A DNA stretch of 64,000 nt, from contig CACLZW010000003.1 in assembly GCA_902611475.1 (NCBI GenBank), positions 1 through 64,000 of the forward strand. The letters are read 5' to 3'. The stretch's first letter is position 1, and every line of letters begins with the position of its first letter. Position numbers and translations under genes: made by a program. Source of the DNA: an uncultured Alphaproteobacteria bacterium. GTDB lineage: Bacteria; Pseudomonadota; Alphaproteobacteria; Rhodobacterales; Rhodobacteraceae. The notes below the pieces were generated by a model. That model made no database searches. It saw nothing but the letters and a program-made list of their open reading frames with translations, and was not told the DNA's origin. This document shows positions 27,978-37,710 of the stretch, in pieces.

Positions 27978-30049
27978 TTTTAAACTCTTTTAAAAGCATT
28001 GATCGTTTTTTTAAAGCAAAATCAGTCGTTTTTATCGGAGGCAAAGACATATTTGTTCCCATAAGGGAGTTAAAAAGAAGAGGTTATAACGGGAAAATAT
28101 TTGTTGTTAACCCAACCAGAAAGAAAATCAATAATTATAAATGTTTAAGAAAGGTTTTTGACCTTCCGTTGAGTCCGGATGCTGCGTTCATCGCTGTGCC
28201 TGCTAAAGAGGTTATTTCAACTGTAAGAGCTCTTAAAGCCATTAAGTGCAAGGGAATAGTATGTTATTCGGCAGGGTTTAAAGAAATCGGTAAGACTGGA
28301 AAATACCTTGAGGATAGACTTATTAAGGAATGCGGTGATACTCCATTAATTGGGCCTAATTGTTATGGATTTATTAATTTTTCTGACAACCTTGCACTTT
28401 GGCCGTTTTCACACAAAGGCAAACATTGCAAAAAGGGAATTGCGCTTATTACTCAAAGTGGAATGCTATCATCAGATATTATTATGGCGACTAGATCACT
28501 TCCAATTAGCTTTATGGTATCCGCGGGGAACCAAGCTGTAACAAAGATTGAAGACTTAATTCACTATTTCAGCAAAAAGACAAATGTGTCCTGCATTGCT
28601 ATACACATCGAAGGAATTTCTGATTTAACTAGATTTGTGGAGGCCTCAAAATTTTCATTTAATGCAGGAAAACCTATTATTGTTTACAAATCTGGTAAAT
28701 CACAAATTGGTAAAAGGATTGCTAAAAGCCATACCGGATCTCTTTCCGGAAATAATGAAATGTATTCAGCACTTTTTAAGCAATTGGCTATCACGGAAGT
28801 GCATGACCCAATACAATTACTTGAAACAGCTAAATTATTTAGTATTTCGTGCCCAATAAAAACAAATAAAATTTTAGCACTTACCTGTTCTGGTGGTGGA
28901 GCTGCAATGGTTGCGGATAACGCAGAAGATTTAGAATTAAAGTTACCAAACTTTAGAAAAAGTCAGAAAAAATCACTGGACAAAGTGTTACCAAAAATAG
29001 CAACGATATCAAACCCCTTGGATTACACAACTCCCATATGGGGTATTCCTGAAAAGACAGGTCCAGTATTTAAAAACGCATTGAAAAACGACTATTCCAC
29101 AGCAATTTTGGTACAGGATTTTCCTCATACGCAAATAAACGATACTGAACAACTCTATTTAAACGATACAAAGGCTTTTATAGATGAGAGTAAACTCGTT
29201 GGTCTTACTCCCATTATCTGTTCAACTCTGCCTGAAAATATAAATGAAAATGTTGGCAATAAGATTTTGAGGTTAGGTGGTGTCCCAATGCAGGGCATAT
29301 ATAACTGTTTAAACGCAGTAAGACACGTTCTAGATTACAATAATTTCAGTGATAAAAAAGAGTTAAAAAAATTTAAGCTAGCGCAACGCAAAAATGATAA
29401 ATTTCTAAACGCAAACGAGTACCATGGAAAAATTAGTATCAGAGCACAAGGAATAAAGGTTCCCAATGCTCAGGTTGTAAAAAATATAAAAGATTTACAA
29501 AAAGTAAAAATTAAATTTCCAATCGCTTTAAAGTTTACTAGCTCAAAAATTTTACATAAGACCGAGTTAGGAGCTGTTAAATTAAACATTAATAGTCGAA
29601 CGGAGCTCGTATCAAAATATCATGAAATTAAAAAATCATTGGGCCTAAAGGCGATTAATAATGGTATATTTTTTATTGAAGAAATGCTTCCAGCTCCAAT
29701 TGCAGAAATGTTTTTAAGCATTCGAAGTGACAAAACATTTGGTAGTGTATTAGTTGTTGGTATGGGAGGAGCATTAACTGAATTATACAGGGATACAAAA
29801 ACTTTTATATTACCTGTATCAAAAAAATATATTTCACAAGAAATTAAAAAAATGAAATTTTTCAATTTAATCAATGGCTTTCGTAATAATAGTAAAGTAA
29901 AATTAAATATGATTATAAATGAAATATTTAAAATAGCAGATTTTCATAGCCAAGAAGAAAATGGGTGCGCATCAATAGAGATAAATCCATTTTTTATATA
30001 CGAAGATAGCATGATAGCAGCTGATTGTGTTTTAAGTCGAAAAATATAA
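27974..30049 (+). CDS. Acetate-CoA ligase (NDP-forming) family acyl-CoA synthetase with C-terminal ATP-grasp
   Basis: SVVFIGGKD N-terminal CoA-binding domain, GIVCYSAGFKEIGKTG, LIGPNCYGFINF, AKSHTGSLSGN, KFTSSKILHKTELGAVKLN. ATGA overlap with the upstream gene. Confidence 0.85.
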   Translation: MILNSFKSIDRFFKAKSVVFIGGKDIFVPIRELKRRGYNGKIFVVNPTRKKINNYKCLRKVFDLPLSPDAAFIAVPAKEVISTVRALKAIKCKGIVCYSAGFKEIGKTGKYLEDRLIKECGDTPLIGPNCYGFINFSDNLALWPFSHKGKHCKKGIALITQSGMLSSDIIMATRSLPISFMVSAGNQAVTKIEDLIHYFSKKTNVSCIAIHIEGISDLTRFVEASKFSFNAGKPIIVYKSGKSQIGKRIAKSHTGSLSGNNEMYSALFKQLAITEVHDPIQLLETAKLFSISCPIKTNKILALTCSGGGAAMVADNAEDLELKLPNFRKSQKKSLDKVLPKIATISNPLDYTTPIWGIPEKTGPVFKNALKNDYSTAILVQDFPHTQINDTEQLYLNDTKAFIDESKLVGLTPIICSTLPENINENVGNKILRLGGVPMQGIYNCLNAVRHVLDYNNFSDKKELKKFKLAQRKNDKFLNANEYHGKISIRAQGIKVPNAQVVKNIKDLQKVKIKFPIALKFTSSKILHKTELGAVKLNINSRTELVSKYHEIKKSLGLKAINNGIFFIEEMLPAPIAEMFLSIRSDKTFGSVLVVGMGGALTELYRDTKTFILPVSKKYISQEIKKMKFFNLINGFRNNSKVKLNMIINEIFKIADFHSQEENGCASIEINPFFIYEDSMIAADCVLSRKI

Positions 30050-30053
30050 GATC

Positions 30054-31097
30054 CTATTTATATTTTTCTTTATTTCTAGAAGCTTTCTCTCTGAAAAGTG
30101 CACCTATAGCTGCGTCTAATGTGACTTTTCCTATTTTTTTACCTTTATCATCGACGACGCTACACTCATTGTTCTTTTCATTATTTAAGACCTTTAAAGC
30201 GTCTTCGAGAGAACAAGAGCTATCTAAAGAAGTGCCTTTACTACTACCTTTTTGCATAATGGATTTAACTTCAATTACTTTGCCACGGTTAATATCTTTA
30301 ATGAAATCAGAGATATAGTCATCAGCTGGCTTCATAATTATTTGTTGAGGATCACCTTTTTGGATAATCTTTCCATCCCTCAATATTGCAATGTTATCTC
30401 CAATTCTGAGCGCTTCATCTAAATCGTGCGTAATAAAGATAATTGTCTTATGTAAATCTTTTTGAAGTTCTAAAAGAATATTTTGCATGTCAGTTCTTAT
30501 TAAAGGGTCTAAGGCTGAAAATGCTTCATCCATCAATAATATGGGAGCATCTGTTGCCAATGCTCTAGCCAAACCAACTCTCTGTTGCATACCACCGGAG
30601 AGTTGAGCAGGATATCTTTCCTCAAAACCTGATAATCCCACACTCTCAATCCACTTATGGCTTTTCTCCTTCGCTATACTCTCTTGCTCTCCTTGGATGG
30701 TCAGGCCATACGCAACATTTTGTGCTACTGTTTTATGCGGTAATAGAGCAAACTTTTGAAAAACCATAGACGTCTTCTTTCGCCTGAATTCACGCAACTG
30801 AAGTTGTGACATGGAAAGAATATCCTCATCATCTACGGTAATTGCGCCTGCTGTAGGTTCAATCAAACGATTGATATGTCTTATAAGAGTTGACTTTCCA
30901 GAGCCTGATAGTCCCATAATCACTTGTATTCTTTGTTCAGGAATATCTAAATTAATATTGTTTAGTCCAAGGACATGACTATGATTATCCAATAGTTCCT
31001 GTTTTGACATTCCATTTTTTACAGGATCTATAAAAGATTTACCTCTAGGACCAAAGATTTTATAGAGATTTTCTATTTTAAGCTTCGTTTTACTCAT
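30054..31097 (-). CDS. proV: Glycine betaine/proline-type ABC transporter ATP-binding protein with CBS-like tail
   Basis: MGLSGSGKSTLIRHINRLIEPTAG, LSGGMQQRVGLARALATDAPILLMDEAFSALDPLIR. Start MSKTKLKIENLYKIFG at 31097. Confidence 0.9.
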   Translation of the reverse strand: MSKTKLKIENLYKIFGPRGKSFIDPVKNGMSKQELLDNHSHVLGLNNINLDIPEQRIQVIMGLSGSGKSTLIRHINRLIEPTAGAITVDDEDILSMSQLQLREFRRKKTSMVFQKFALLPHKTVAQNVAYGLTIQGEQESIAKEKSHKWIESVGLSGFEERYPAQLSGGMQQRVGLARALATDAPILLMDEAFSALDPLIRTDMQNILLELQKDLHKTIIFITHDLDEALRIGDNIAILRDGKIIQKGDPQQIIMKPADDYISDFIKDINRGKVIEVKSIMQKGSSKGTSLDSSCSLEDALKVLNNEKNNECSVVDDKGKKIGKVTLDAAIGALFREKASRNKEKYK

Positions 31098-31980
31098 GCT
31101 CTTTTCCGTACCGATGAGCTTGAAGTCTTTGTCCGTATCGCTGTGATACCCTATCAAAAATTATTGCCAACGCGACAATTGCTAAACCGTTCATCAAGCC
31201 AAGTGTTAAATATTGATTTTGTACAGCTTGCAGAACCGGCATACCTAACCCTTTAACACCAATCATTGAAGCTATAACAACCATTGCAAGCGCCATCATG
31301 ATAGTTTGGTTTACTCCAGCAAAAATATTTGGTAGTGCCAAGGGGATTTGAACCGAAAAGAGCTTTTGTCTGTAGCTAGAGCCAAAAGCATCTGCAGCCT
31401 CAAGAATCTCTTTATCCACTAACCTTATGCCTAGATTAGTTAAACGAATTATTGGAGGTATCGCGTATACACAAACAGCTATCAAGCCAGGCACTCTTCC
31501 AATTCCTAAAAGCATTACCACCGGCAACAAATATACGAAAATTGGAATAGTTTGCATTAAATCTAAGATTGGCGTTATTGCACTTTGCACACGATCATAG
31601 CGTGACATTAGTATTCCAATTGGGATTCCGACGGCTATGCAAATGAGTGTAGAGACAGATATTAATGAAATAGTTGCCATCATATCTTTCCACATTCCAA
31701 AATAACCAATTAACATAAAAGAAACTACAGATCCTAAAGCTAGCTTCCAGCTTCTAGATCCAAGATAGGCAAGTCCCGCAACAATTATAAGTATTATTGG
31801 CCATGGTGTAGCTATTAGGAGTTTTTCTAACCACACTAGAAAGAAATAAAGAGGATCAAAGAATGCTTCAATAGCATCTCCATTTGACCTAGACCATTCT
31901 CTAAAAGATCCATCAATACCTTTTTTCAAATCTCTTAAGTCTCGTTTGCCTAAGCTTGGAAACTCTGCCAACCAATCCAT
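31090..31980 (-). CDS. proW: Glycine betaine/proline-type ABC transporter permease
   Basis: Multi-TM; GIPIGILMSRYDRVQSAITPILDLMQTIPIFVYLLPVVMLLGIG, EAADAFGSSYRQKLFSVQIPLALPNIFAGVNQTIMMALAMVVIASMIG. Confidence 0.9.
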   Translation of the reverse strand: MDWLAEFPSLGKRDLRDLKKGIDGSFREWSRSNGDAIEAFFDPLYFFLVWLEKLLIATPWPIILIIVAGLAYLGSRSWKLALGSVVSFMLIGYFGMWKDMMATISLISVSTLICIAVGIPIGILMSRYDRVQSAITPILDLMQTIPIFVYLLPVVMLLGIGRVPGLIAVCVYAIPPIIRLTNLGIRLVDKEILEAADAFGSSYRQKLFSVQIPLALPNIFAGVNQTIMMALAMVVIASMIGVKGLGMPVLQAVQNQYLTLGLMNGLAIVALAIIFDRVSQRYGQRLQAHRYGKEHE

Positions 31981-32003
31981 TAGGGATCCTTTTTTAACAA
32001 AAT

Positions 32004-32039
32004 TAAAAAAAAGGTCGCCTCAGTTACCCAAGACGACCT
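32004..32039 (-). terminator. Rho-independent-terminator-like hairpin between proX and proW
   Basis: Minus strand AGGTCGTC-ttgggtaactga-GGCGACCT (8-bp stem, one G.T) followed by a T-tract (A-run 32005-32012 on +). Confidence 0.7.
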
Positions 32040-32055
32040 AAATAAAAGTATATCT

Positions 32056-33060
32056 TTAGAGAGATGCCTTAACCTTCTTAGCAACGTCTGCAGACACCCA
32101 AGGTGTCCATACATCTTCATATTCGATTAAGAACTCAACAGCTGCGTCTGGACCATTAGCTTGGTTATCTTCCATATATACCAACATTTTGTTCATTATT
32201 GGACCTGGAAAAATACGTTTCGCAAAATAACCCATAGCATCTGCGCCAGCAGACTCTTTGAAATTTGTAGTCACAATAGTGTGAACTTCTGACTTAGTCC
32301 AAGCCGAAGGCTTAGGATCAGCACAGTCTTGTTCTGCTTTTGCAATACAACCATCCCAGTTCTCTGCACCAGCAAAGGGAACTCCAAACGGAACAAGCTG
32401 CATATTAAATTTTCCGATAGGAGCTGTTGGAGCCCAATAGTACCCAAACCAGTTATCTCCTCTTTGCACAGCTTTTGCCATTGATGCATCAAGACCAGCT
32501 TGTGAACCTGGGTCAATTAAGATCCAGCCTTTATCTTCCATTTTAAACGCTCTAAAGAGGTTTATGTTTGAAAGTTGGCAACCCCATCCTGCAGGGCATC
32601 CAATGAATTCACCTTTTGAAGGATCCTCTTTTGCCGGGAATAGATCTGGTCTTTCAAGAATATCTAAAACAGTCTTTAGACCTGGGTTCTTTGTGAGCAC
32701 GTAATCTGGAACCCACCATCCTTCTCCAAGGTCAGTGATTGGCATTTCTCTTGCTGAATGCAATCTTCCTTCGTCCATTGCCTTGAAAAGTGGTTCCCTT
32801 ACGGCGTTTATCCATAATTCGGCAGCAACATCGGGTTGTCCCTTCTCATTCATAGACGCAAAAGTCGTAGTAGTTGCACCGGCAACCATTTCGATTTCAC
32901 AGCCATAGCCCTCTTCAAGGATAATTTTATCGACATTTGCCATTAGTGTAGCTGATGGCCAGTTCATATCAGCCATAGAAATTGATCCACATGCCGCATA
33001 GACATTTGTGGCTAAAGCCATGGTGCCAGCAACGACAGTTGACATCAAAAATTTATACAT
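32056..33060 (-). CDS. proX: Glycine betaine/choline-type ABC transporter substrate-binding protein
   Basis: Signal peptide MYKFLMSTVVAGTMALATNVYAACGSISMADMNWPSATLMANVDKIIL; operon position with proWV. Confidence 0.88.
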   Translation of the reverse strand: MYKFLMSTVVAGTMALATNVYAACGSISMADMNWPSATLMANVDKIILEEGYGCEIEMVAGATTTTFASMNEKGQPDVAAELWINAVREPLFKAMDEGRLHSAREMPITDLGEGWWVPDYVLTKNPGLKTVLDILERPDLFPAKEDPSKGEFIGCPAGWGCQLSNINLFRAFKMEDKGWILIDPGSQAGLDASMAKAVQRGDNWFGYYWAPTAPIGKFNMQLVPFGVPFAGAENWDGCIAKAEQDCADPKPSAWTKSEVHTIVTTNFKESAGADAMGYFAKRIFPGPIMNKMLVYMEDNQANGPDAAVEFLIEYEDVWTPWVSADVAKKVKASL

Positions 33061-33300
33061 ATCTCTTTCCTTCCATTTTAGGTCATACGTTAAAGACCAA
33101 GATTTGTTTATAGTAAGGCTACCCGTTTCATTGAGCCCTTGTCAATAGCAACAACCTTTTTTGTAGCGAGCTTTACAATTGAGACCCGATTTTCATTCAA
33201 TTATTGAACTAGTCCTTTAAAAATGCTTGAAAAAACGCCGGTTTGTTTTTATTGTAATAAAAGAGGTCGGTCGCTAGCCCTCTTTAAAAAAAGGCCTTAA

Positions 33301-33576
33301 ATGTTTTCGGAGGCTGTAGTGGCATTGTTCAACCTAATATTATCCAAGCTTAACAGTAAAAAACCTGTTTATAATGTCGGTCAGAGGCTATATTCAAGAT
33401 CAAAACGCAATGCCCTCTTCTTGGAAAAGGAAATCTTTGTAAATGAGATAAAGCATTTTCGCGTGAGCATTGAGGGGTCACCGATAAAAAAAGCCATAAT
33501 TTTAAGTGAAAACGCTTTACAAAATGACCAATACAAAGCTCTTGAAAATAAATCTAAGACAGAAACACTGCTTTGA
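33301..33576 (+). CDS. Small hypothetical protein (91 aa)
   Basis: Only open frame in the gap between proX and the CoA ligase; AAGG upstream of ATG; no recognisable family. Confidence 0.3.
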   Translation: MFSEAVVALFNLILSKLNSKKPVYNVGQRLYSRSKRNALFLEKEIFVNEIKHFRVSIEGSPIKKAIILSENALQNDQYKALENKSKTETLL

Positions 33577-33606
33577 TTTTCGTTGTCTTTTAAGCCTAAT
33601 TTACAC

Positions 33607-35238
33607 TTAACGATCAGGAGTCAGCATTATAACGTCATCTGTTAGGCCTTCCTTTCTGACATCTACCTTACTTAACTTCCCAGACCCAGTTTTTCTGATA
33701 CTATCTACAAACCTGATATACTTTGGAACAGCAAACCGAGGTAACTTTTCTTGACAAAATAGCAGAAATTTATCGTTATCTATTTTGTCTTCTTTATTTT
33801 TAACAATACAAACGAGGACTTCATCTTCACCGCCTGATTTTTCTGTTTTTACCCCTATTGCTGCACTTTCATCTACTTGCGGGTATGAATTAATAACTTG
33901 TTCCAACTCAAAAGCAGAAATGTTCTCACCTCTACGCCTGATGCAGTCCTTTATCCTATCAAAATAATGCATTCTTCCCTTTTCGTCAAAATGACATGCA
34001 TCACCTGTATGAAACCATAAATTTCGCCAAGCCTCGACAGTTTTCTCTGGCATTTTATAGTAACCCGCTGAAAAAATTCCTGGGTGTTTAGGCCTAATTA
34101 GTAATTCTCCAACTTTATTTACAGGCAGAGTTTCATCATTCTCTGGATCAGCAATTCTGACTTCATATAATTCATTTACTGGGTAACCAGCACGCCCTGG
34201 AACACAAGTCTCTTCATTAAGTGAAGCCCAAAAACTCATGCCGCTCTCAGTCATCCCGAAACCTTGCAAAAACTTAATATTAAAACGTTTTTCAAAATCT
34301 TTTCCCCATTCACCGATAGGAACGGCACTAACTAATCTTAATGAATGATTTTTATCTTCCTTGCTCTCCTCCGTGCTATAAACAAACTCAGGCATGACAC
34401 CAAGTAGATGTGTTGTTGTCGCTTTTGAGATTTGAACGTCACTTAACCATCGATTGGGGCTAAATCTTTCTACGCAATAAACACTCATGCCCGCATATAG
34501 AGCTGCGAAGCACTGAATACTTAGTGCGTTAATATGGAATAACGGCATGCAGATATACTGTGTGTCTCTATCAGAAAACTCAGCAACCTCAGCACTTATA
34601 ATTGCGTAAGAAAAGAAGTGTCCATGAGGCAACAAGACACCTTTAGACGGACCAGTGGTTCCAGACGTATACATTATCGCACAAATTTTATGAATTGAAG
34701 CAGTTTCTAGTAAACTTATTTCGCTATCATTAATGATATTATCTAAGCACGATTGAAAGTTTAAAATCTCTTCGGCATGAAGAGCCGTTGGCAATGATTT
34801 TTTATCAAAAGACTTAGTTACTATAGTACCCCTCAGTTGGTTTTTTTGTGACTTTATATCTTTAAACACCTCCAATAAAGTATTATCTATTATAGATATT
34901 TTTGGCTCGCAATTAAGAAACTGGTGCTCTAAGAATTGCCCTCTTAATTCTGTATTTATCGGAACTAAAATAGCTCCAATCTTCATTACAGCAAATAGAG
35001 AAATAAGAAATTCTGGACTATTTTTTAAAAAACAAAAGACATTTTCATCTTCTTTAAGTCCGATATCTAAAAGTTTATAAGCAAATTTGTCTGACTGCTC
35101 GTCAAGCAATTTAAACGAAAGAGAAGTGCCGGAGTCAAATCTAATGAATTCTTTGTCCCCATATTCAGACGCTCTGATCTTTAACAACTTCAAAATATTC
35201 CAGTTGGATTTCTCTGCAAAAACACCTCTTTCTTTCAT
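33607..35238 (-). CDS. AMP-forming acyl-CoA synthetase (CaiC-like crotonobetaine/carnitine-CoA ligase)
   Basis: IMYTSGTTGPSKGVLLPHGHF, QGFGMTESGMSFW, WFHTGDACHFDEKGRMHYFDRIKDCIRRRGENISAFELEQVI. GGAG RBS before ATG 35238. Confidence 0.82.
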   Translation of the reverse strand: MKERGVFAEKSNWNILKLLKIRASEYGDKEFIRFDSGTSLSFKLLDEQSDKFAYKLLDIGLKEDENVFCFLKNSPEFLISLFAVMKIGAILVPINTELRGQFLEHQFLNCEPKISIIDNTLLEVFKDIKSQKNQLRGTIVTKSFDKKSLPTALHAEEILNFQSCLDNIINDSEISLLETASIHKICAIMYTSGTTGPSKGVLLPHGHFFSYAIISAEVAEFSDRDTQYICMPLFHINALSIQCFAALYAGMSVYCVERFSPNRWLSDVQISKATTTHLLGVMPEFVYSTEESKEDKNHSLRLVSAVPIGEWGKDFEKRFNIKFLQGFGMTESGMSFWASLNEETCVPGRAGYPVNELYEVRIADPENDETLPVNKVGELLIRPKHPGIFSAGYYKMPEKTVEAWRNLWFHTGDACHFDEKGRMHYFDRIKDCIRRRGENISAFELEQVINSYPQVDESAAIGVKTEKSGGEDEVLVCIVKNKEDKIDNDKFLLFCQEKLPRFAVPKYIRFVDSIRKTGSGKLSKVDVRKEGLTDDVIMLTPDR

Positions 35239-35272
35239 AATAAAACTCCGTACCACAAAATAGCTTTAATTA

Positions 35273-36145
35273 TTATTTTATTAATTTGTCGGTGTTAGAA
35301 TACAGTGCATTATATACTACAGCAAAGCAAATTAAAGATCCTCCCAGAATGGTATTGAGTAAAACCTCTTCTCCAATAAAAATCCATACCCAAACCGGTC
35401 CCAAAAATACCTCTCCAAGCATTAATATGGTTAGTTGCGTTGCAGGAACAAATTTTGAGCCTAAAGTATATAAAACAAGGCCACCACCTACCTGGAAGAC
35501 ACCTAAAATGAAAATAATGAAGAAGTCTTTGCTGATAAGCTGAAAACTATAATTTGAAAACAATATAATTAAGAAAGCAACAGAGGATGCGATGATCCCA
35601 GAAGCGAAAACAGATGGCAACATTTGCACATGTTTGTTTAGTCTTAGATTAATAGTAAAAAAAGAAAAGCCGATGGCTGAAATAATAGCGGATAAGTTTC
35701 CTTTCCAATCACCGCCACCAAAATCACCCCAAATCATAATAACGACGCCGGTAAAAGCAATGGCAATGGACAGCAATGTTTTGGATGATATTGTTTCTTT
35801 TAGAAATATTGGTGACAAAATAGCTGTTAATATTGGGGCACAAGCAAATAATATAAGAGCATTTGCTGCTGATGTAGTTAATAAAGCGTAAATTCCTCCT
35901 ATATATGCAAAAAATAGTGCAGTACCACCAGACAAGTAAGACAACCAGTTTCTTAAAAGAAGAAAAAAGTTAAACCTGAAAAAAAAATGGAGCAAAAACC
36001 CAATAAAAATTGAAATAAAAATTGAACGGAAAAATAATATTTCAAACGCATTGGCCTGCTCAATGCTCTTGATACTTAATCCTATAGTGGACCAAAGTAT
36101 TCCTGCGGTAACAGCTAAAAGAATACCAAAACTCTTATCTGTCAT
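35273..36145 (-). CDS. DMT superfamily (EamA) transporter
   Basis: Ten-TM pattern; GILLAVTAGILWSTIGLSIKSI, LILFACAPILTAILSPIFLKETIS. Confidence 0.85.
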   Translation of the reverse strand: MTDKSFGILLAVTAGILWSTIGLSIKSIEQANAFEILFFRSIFISIFIGFLLHFFFRFNFFLLLRNWLSYLSGGTALFFAYIGGIYALLTTSAANALILFACAPILTAILSPIFLKETISSKTLLSIAIAFTGVVIMIWGDFGGGDWKGNLSAIISAIGFSFFTINLRLNKHVQMLPSVFASGIIASSVAFLIILFSNYSFQLISKDFFIIFILGVFQVGGGLVLYTLGSKFVPATQLTILMLGEVFLGPVWVWIFIGEEVLLNTILGGSLICFAVVYNALYSNTDKLIK

Positions 36146-36258
36146 AGTCTTCTAAAATTTGCAATATTCTCATTAATCTTTTCTCATATAGACAAAGAAT
36201 CTCTAATAGCTTTAAGTAATAAAGTAAACATGTTATTCTTTCCGTAGGGGGAATTGAA

Positions 36259-37680
36259 ATGGCAGGAAAAGAATTTTTAGAGTCGATTGAAATCAATTTC
36301 AAGCAAGCTATAAAATTTTTAAACAGTAATAAATCAGAGAGTGCTTTAACTGACGATCTTGCAGAACAAATTATGCAAGCAAATTCAACTTATTTAGTAA
36401 GATTTGGCGTTAGATTAAGGAATAAAGTTTATACATTTCAAGGCTATAGATCAGTACACTCCGATCACTTTGAACCTGTTAAAGGAGGCATAAGGTACGA
36501 TTTAGATGTAAATCAAGAGGAAGTTGAGGCTTTAGCAGCTCTTATGACTTATAAGTGTTCGCTTGTTGAGGTACCTTTCGGGGGATCAAAAGGTGGTCTA
36601 ATCATTGACCCGAAAGAATGGAGTGCGGAAGAACTAGAAAAAATTACCCGACGATTTACTCAAGAACTGGCTAAAAGAGATTTAATTCATCCATCACAGA
36701 ATGTACCAGCACCTGATGTGGGAACTGGGGAACGAGAAATGGCCTGGATGGCAGACGAATATAAGAGATTGAACCCCACGGATTTAAATGCATGGGCCTG
36801 CGTTACTGGAAAACCTGTAAGCAAAGGAGGGATTGCTGGCAGAACTGAAGCTACTGGGCGTGGCGTGAAATACGCACTAAACGCATTCTTTGACTGTAAA
36901 ATTGATTTAGAAAAAACTGGGCTCTCACCAGGGTTAAGTGGAAAGCGAGTAATAATACAGGGTCTCGGTAATGTTGGCTATCATGCTGCACTATTTTTAT
37001 CGAAAGAGGATGATGCAAAAATAACTCATGTTTTGGAACGGGATGGAGCTATAATAAATGAACAAGGGATCGATATCCAGAAATTACGAGACCATATAAT
37101 AAAAAATGGCTCAATAAAAGGCTATCCGGGGTTTACCGATAAAGGGCCAGAGCTTCTGGAAGCTGATGCCGATATTTTGATTCCTGCAGCAATGGAGTTG
37201 GTAATAACTGAAGAAAATGCTGCAAGAATTAAGGCTCCTTTAATCATCGAAGCAGCAAACGGACCAATATCGTCCAATGCTGATAAGATATTAAATAAAA
37301 ATAGTAAAATTATTATTCCAGATTTATATGCAAATGCTGGAGGAGTTACAGTTAGCTACTTCGAATGGATCAAAAATTTAAGCAGAATAAGATTTGGTAG
37401 ACTACAAAGACGTGCGCAAGAAAACCAACTGTCTTCTTTAATCAGTGGAATTGAGTCTATGACTAAGGAAAAGTTTTCTGACGATTTTAAAAAAGAGATT
37501 GTTAAAGGCGATTCAGAGCTCGATTTAGTAAGATCAGGACTGGAAGATACTATGCGAACTACATATGATGTAATAAGTGCTCGTTGGAACTCAGATACAG
37601 ATATTCCTGACCTGCGTACTGCTGCTATGATGGTTTCGATAAGTAGAGTAGCTAGCACCTATTCAACGTTAGGCATTTGA
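36259..37680 (+). CDS. Glu/Leu/Phe/Val dehydrogenase (glutamate dehydrogenase)
   Basis: VKGGIRYDLDVNQEEVEALAALMTYKCSLVEVPFGGSKGGLIIDP, NVPAPDVGTGEREMAWMADEY, VIIQGLGNVGYHAA. Confidence 0.92.
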   Translation: MAGKEFLESIEINFKQAIKFLNSNKSESALTDDLAEQIMQANSTYLVRFGVRLRNKVYTFQGYRSVHSDHFEPVKGGIRYDLDVNQEEVEALAALMTYKCSLVEVPFGGSKGGLIIDPKEWSAEELEKITRRFTQELAKRDLIHPSQNVPAPDVGTGEREMAWMADEYKRLNPTDLNAWACVTGKPVSKGGIAGRTEATGRGVKYALNAFFDCKIDLEKTGLSPGLSGKRVIIQGLGNVGYHAALFLSKEDDAKITHVLERDGAIINEQGIDIQKLRDHIIKNGSIKGYPGFTDKGPELLEADADILIPAAMELVITEENAARIKAPLIIEAANGPISSNADKILNKNSKIIIPDLYANAGGVTVSYFEWIKNLSRIRFGRLQRRAQENQLSSLISGIESMTKEKFSDDFKKEIVKGDSELDLVRSGLEDTMRTTYDVISARWNSDTDIPDLRTAAMMVSISRVASTYSTLGI

Positions 37681-37710
37681 TAAATTATCAATGTTTATGC
37701 ATCTAATCGC

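Noticed and set aside
28350-28859. Two small plus-strand ORFs inside the CoA ligase
   Set aside because: Alternative frames of the strongly supported NDP-forming CoA ligase.
33607-35238. Assigning gene symbol caiC outright
   Set aside because: Sequence is CaiC-like, but AMP-forming CoA ligases are hard to assign to substrate without phylogeny, and it is separated from the operon by the transporter.
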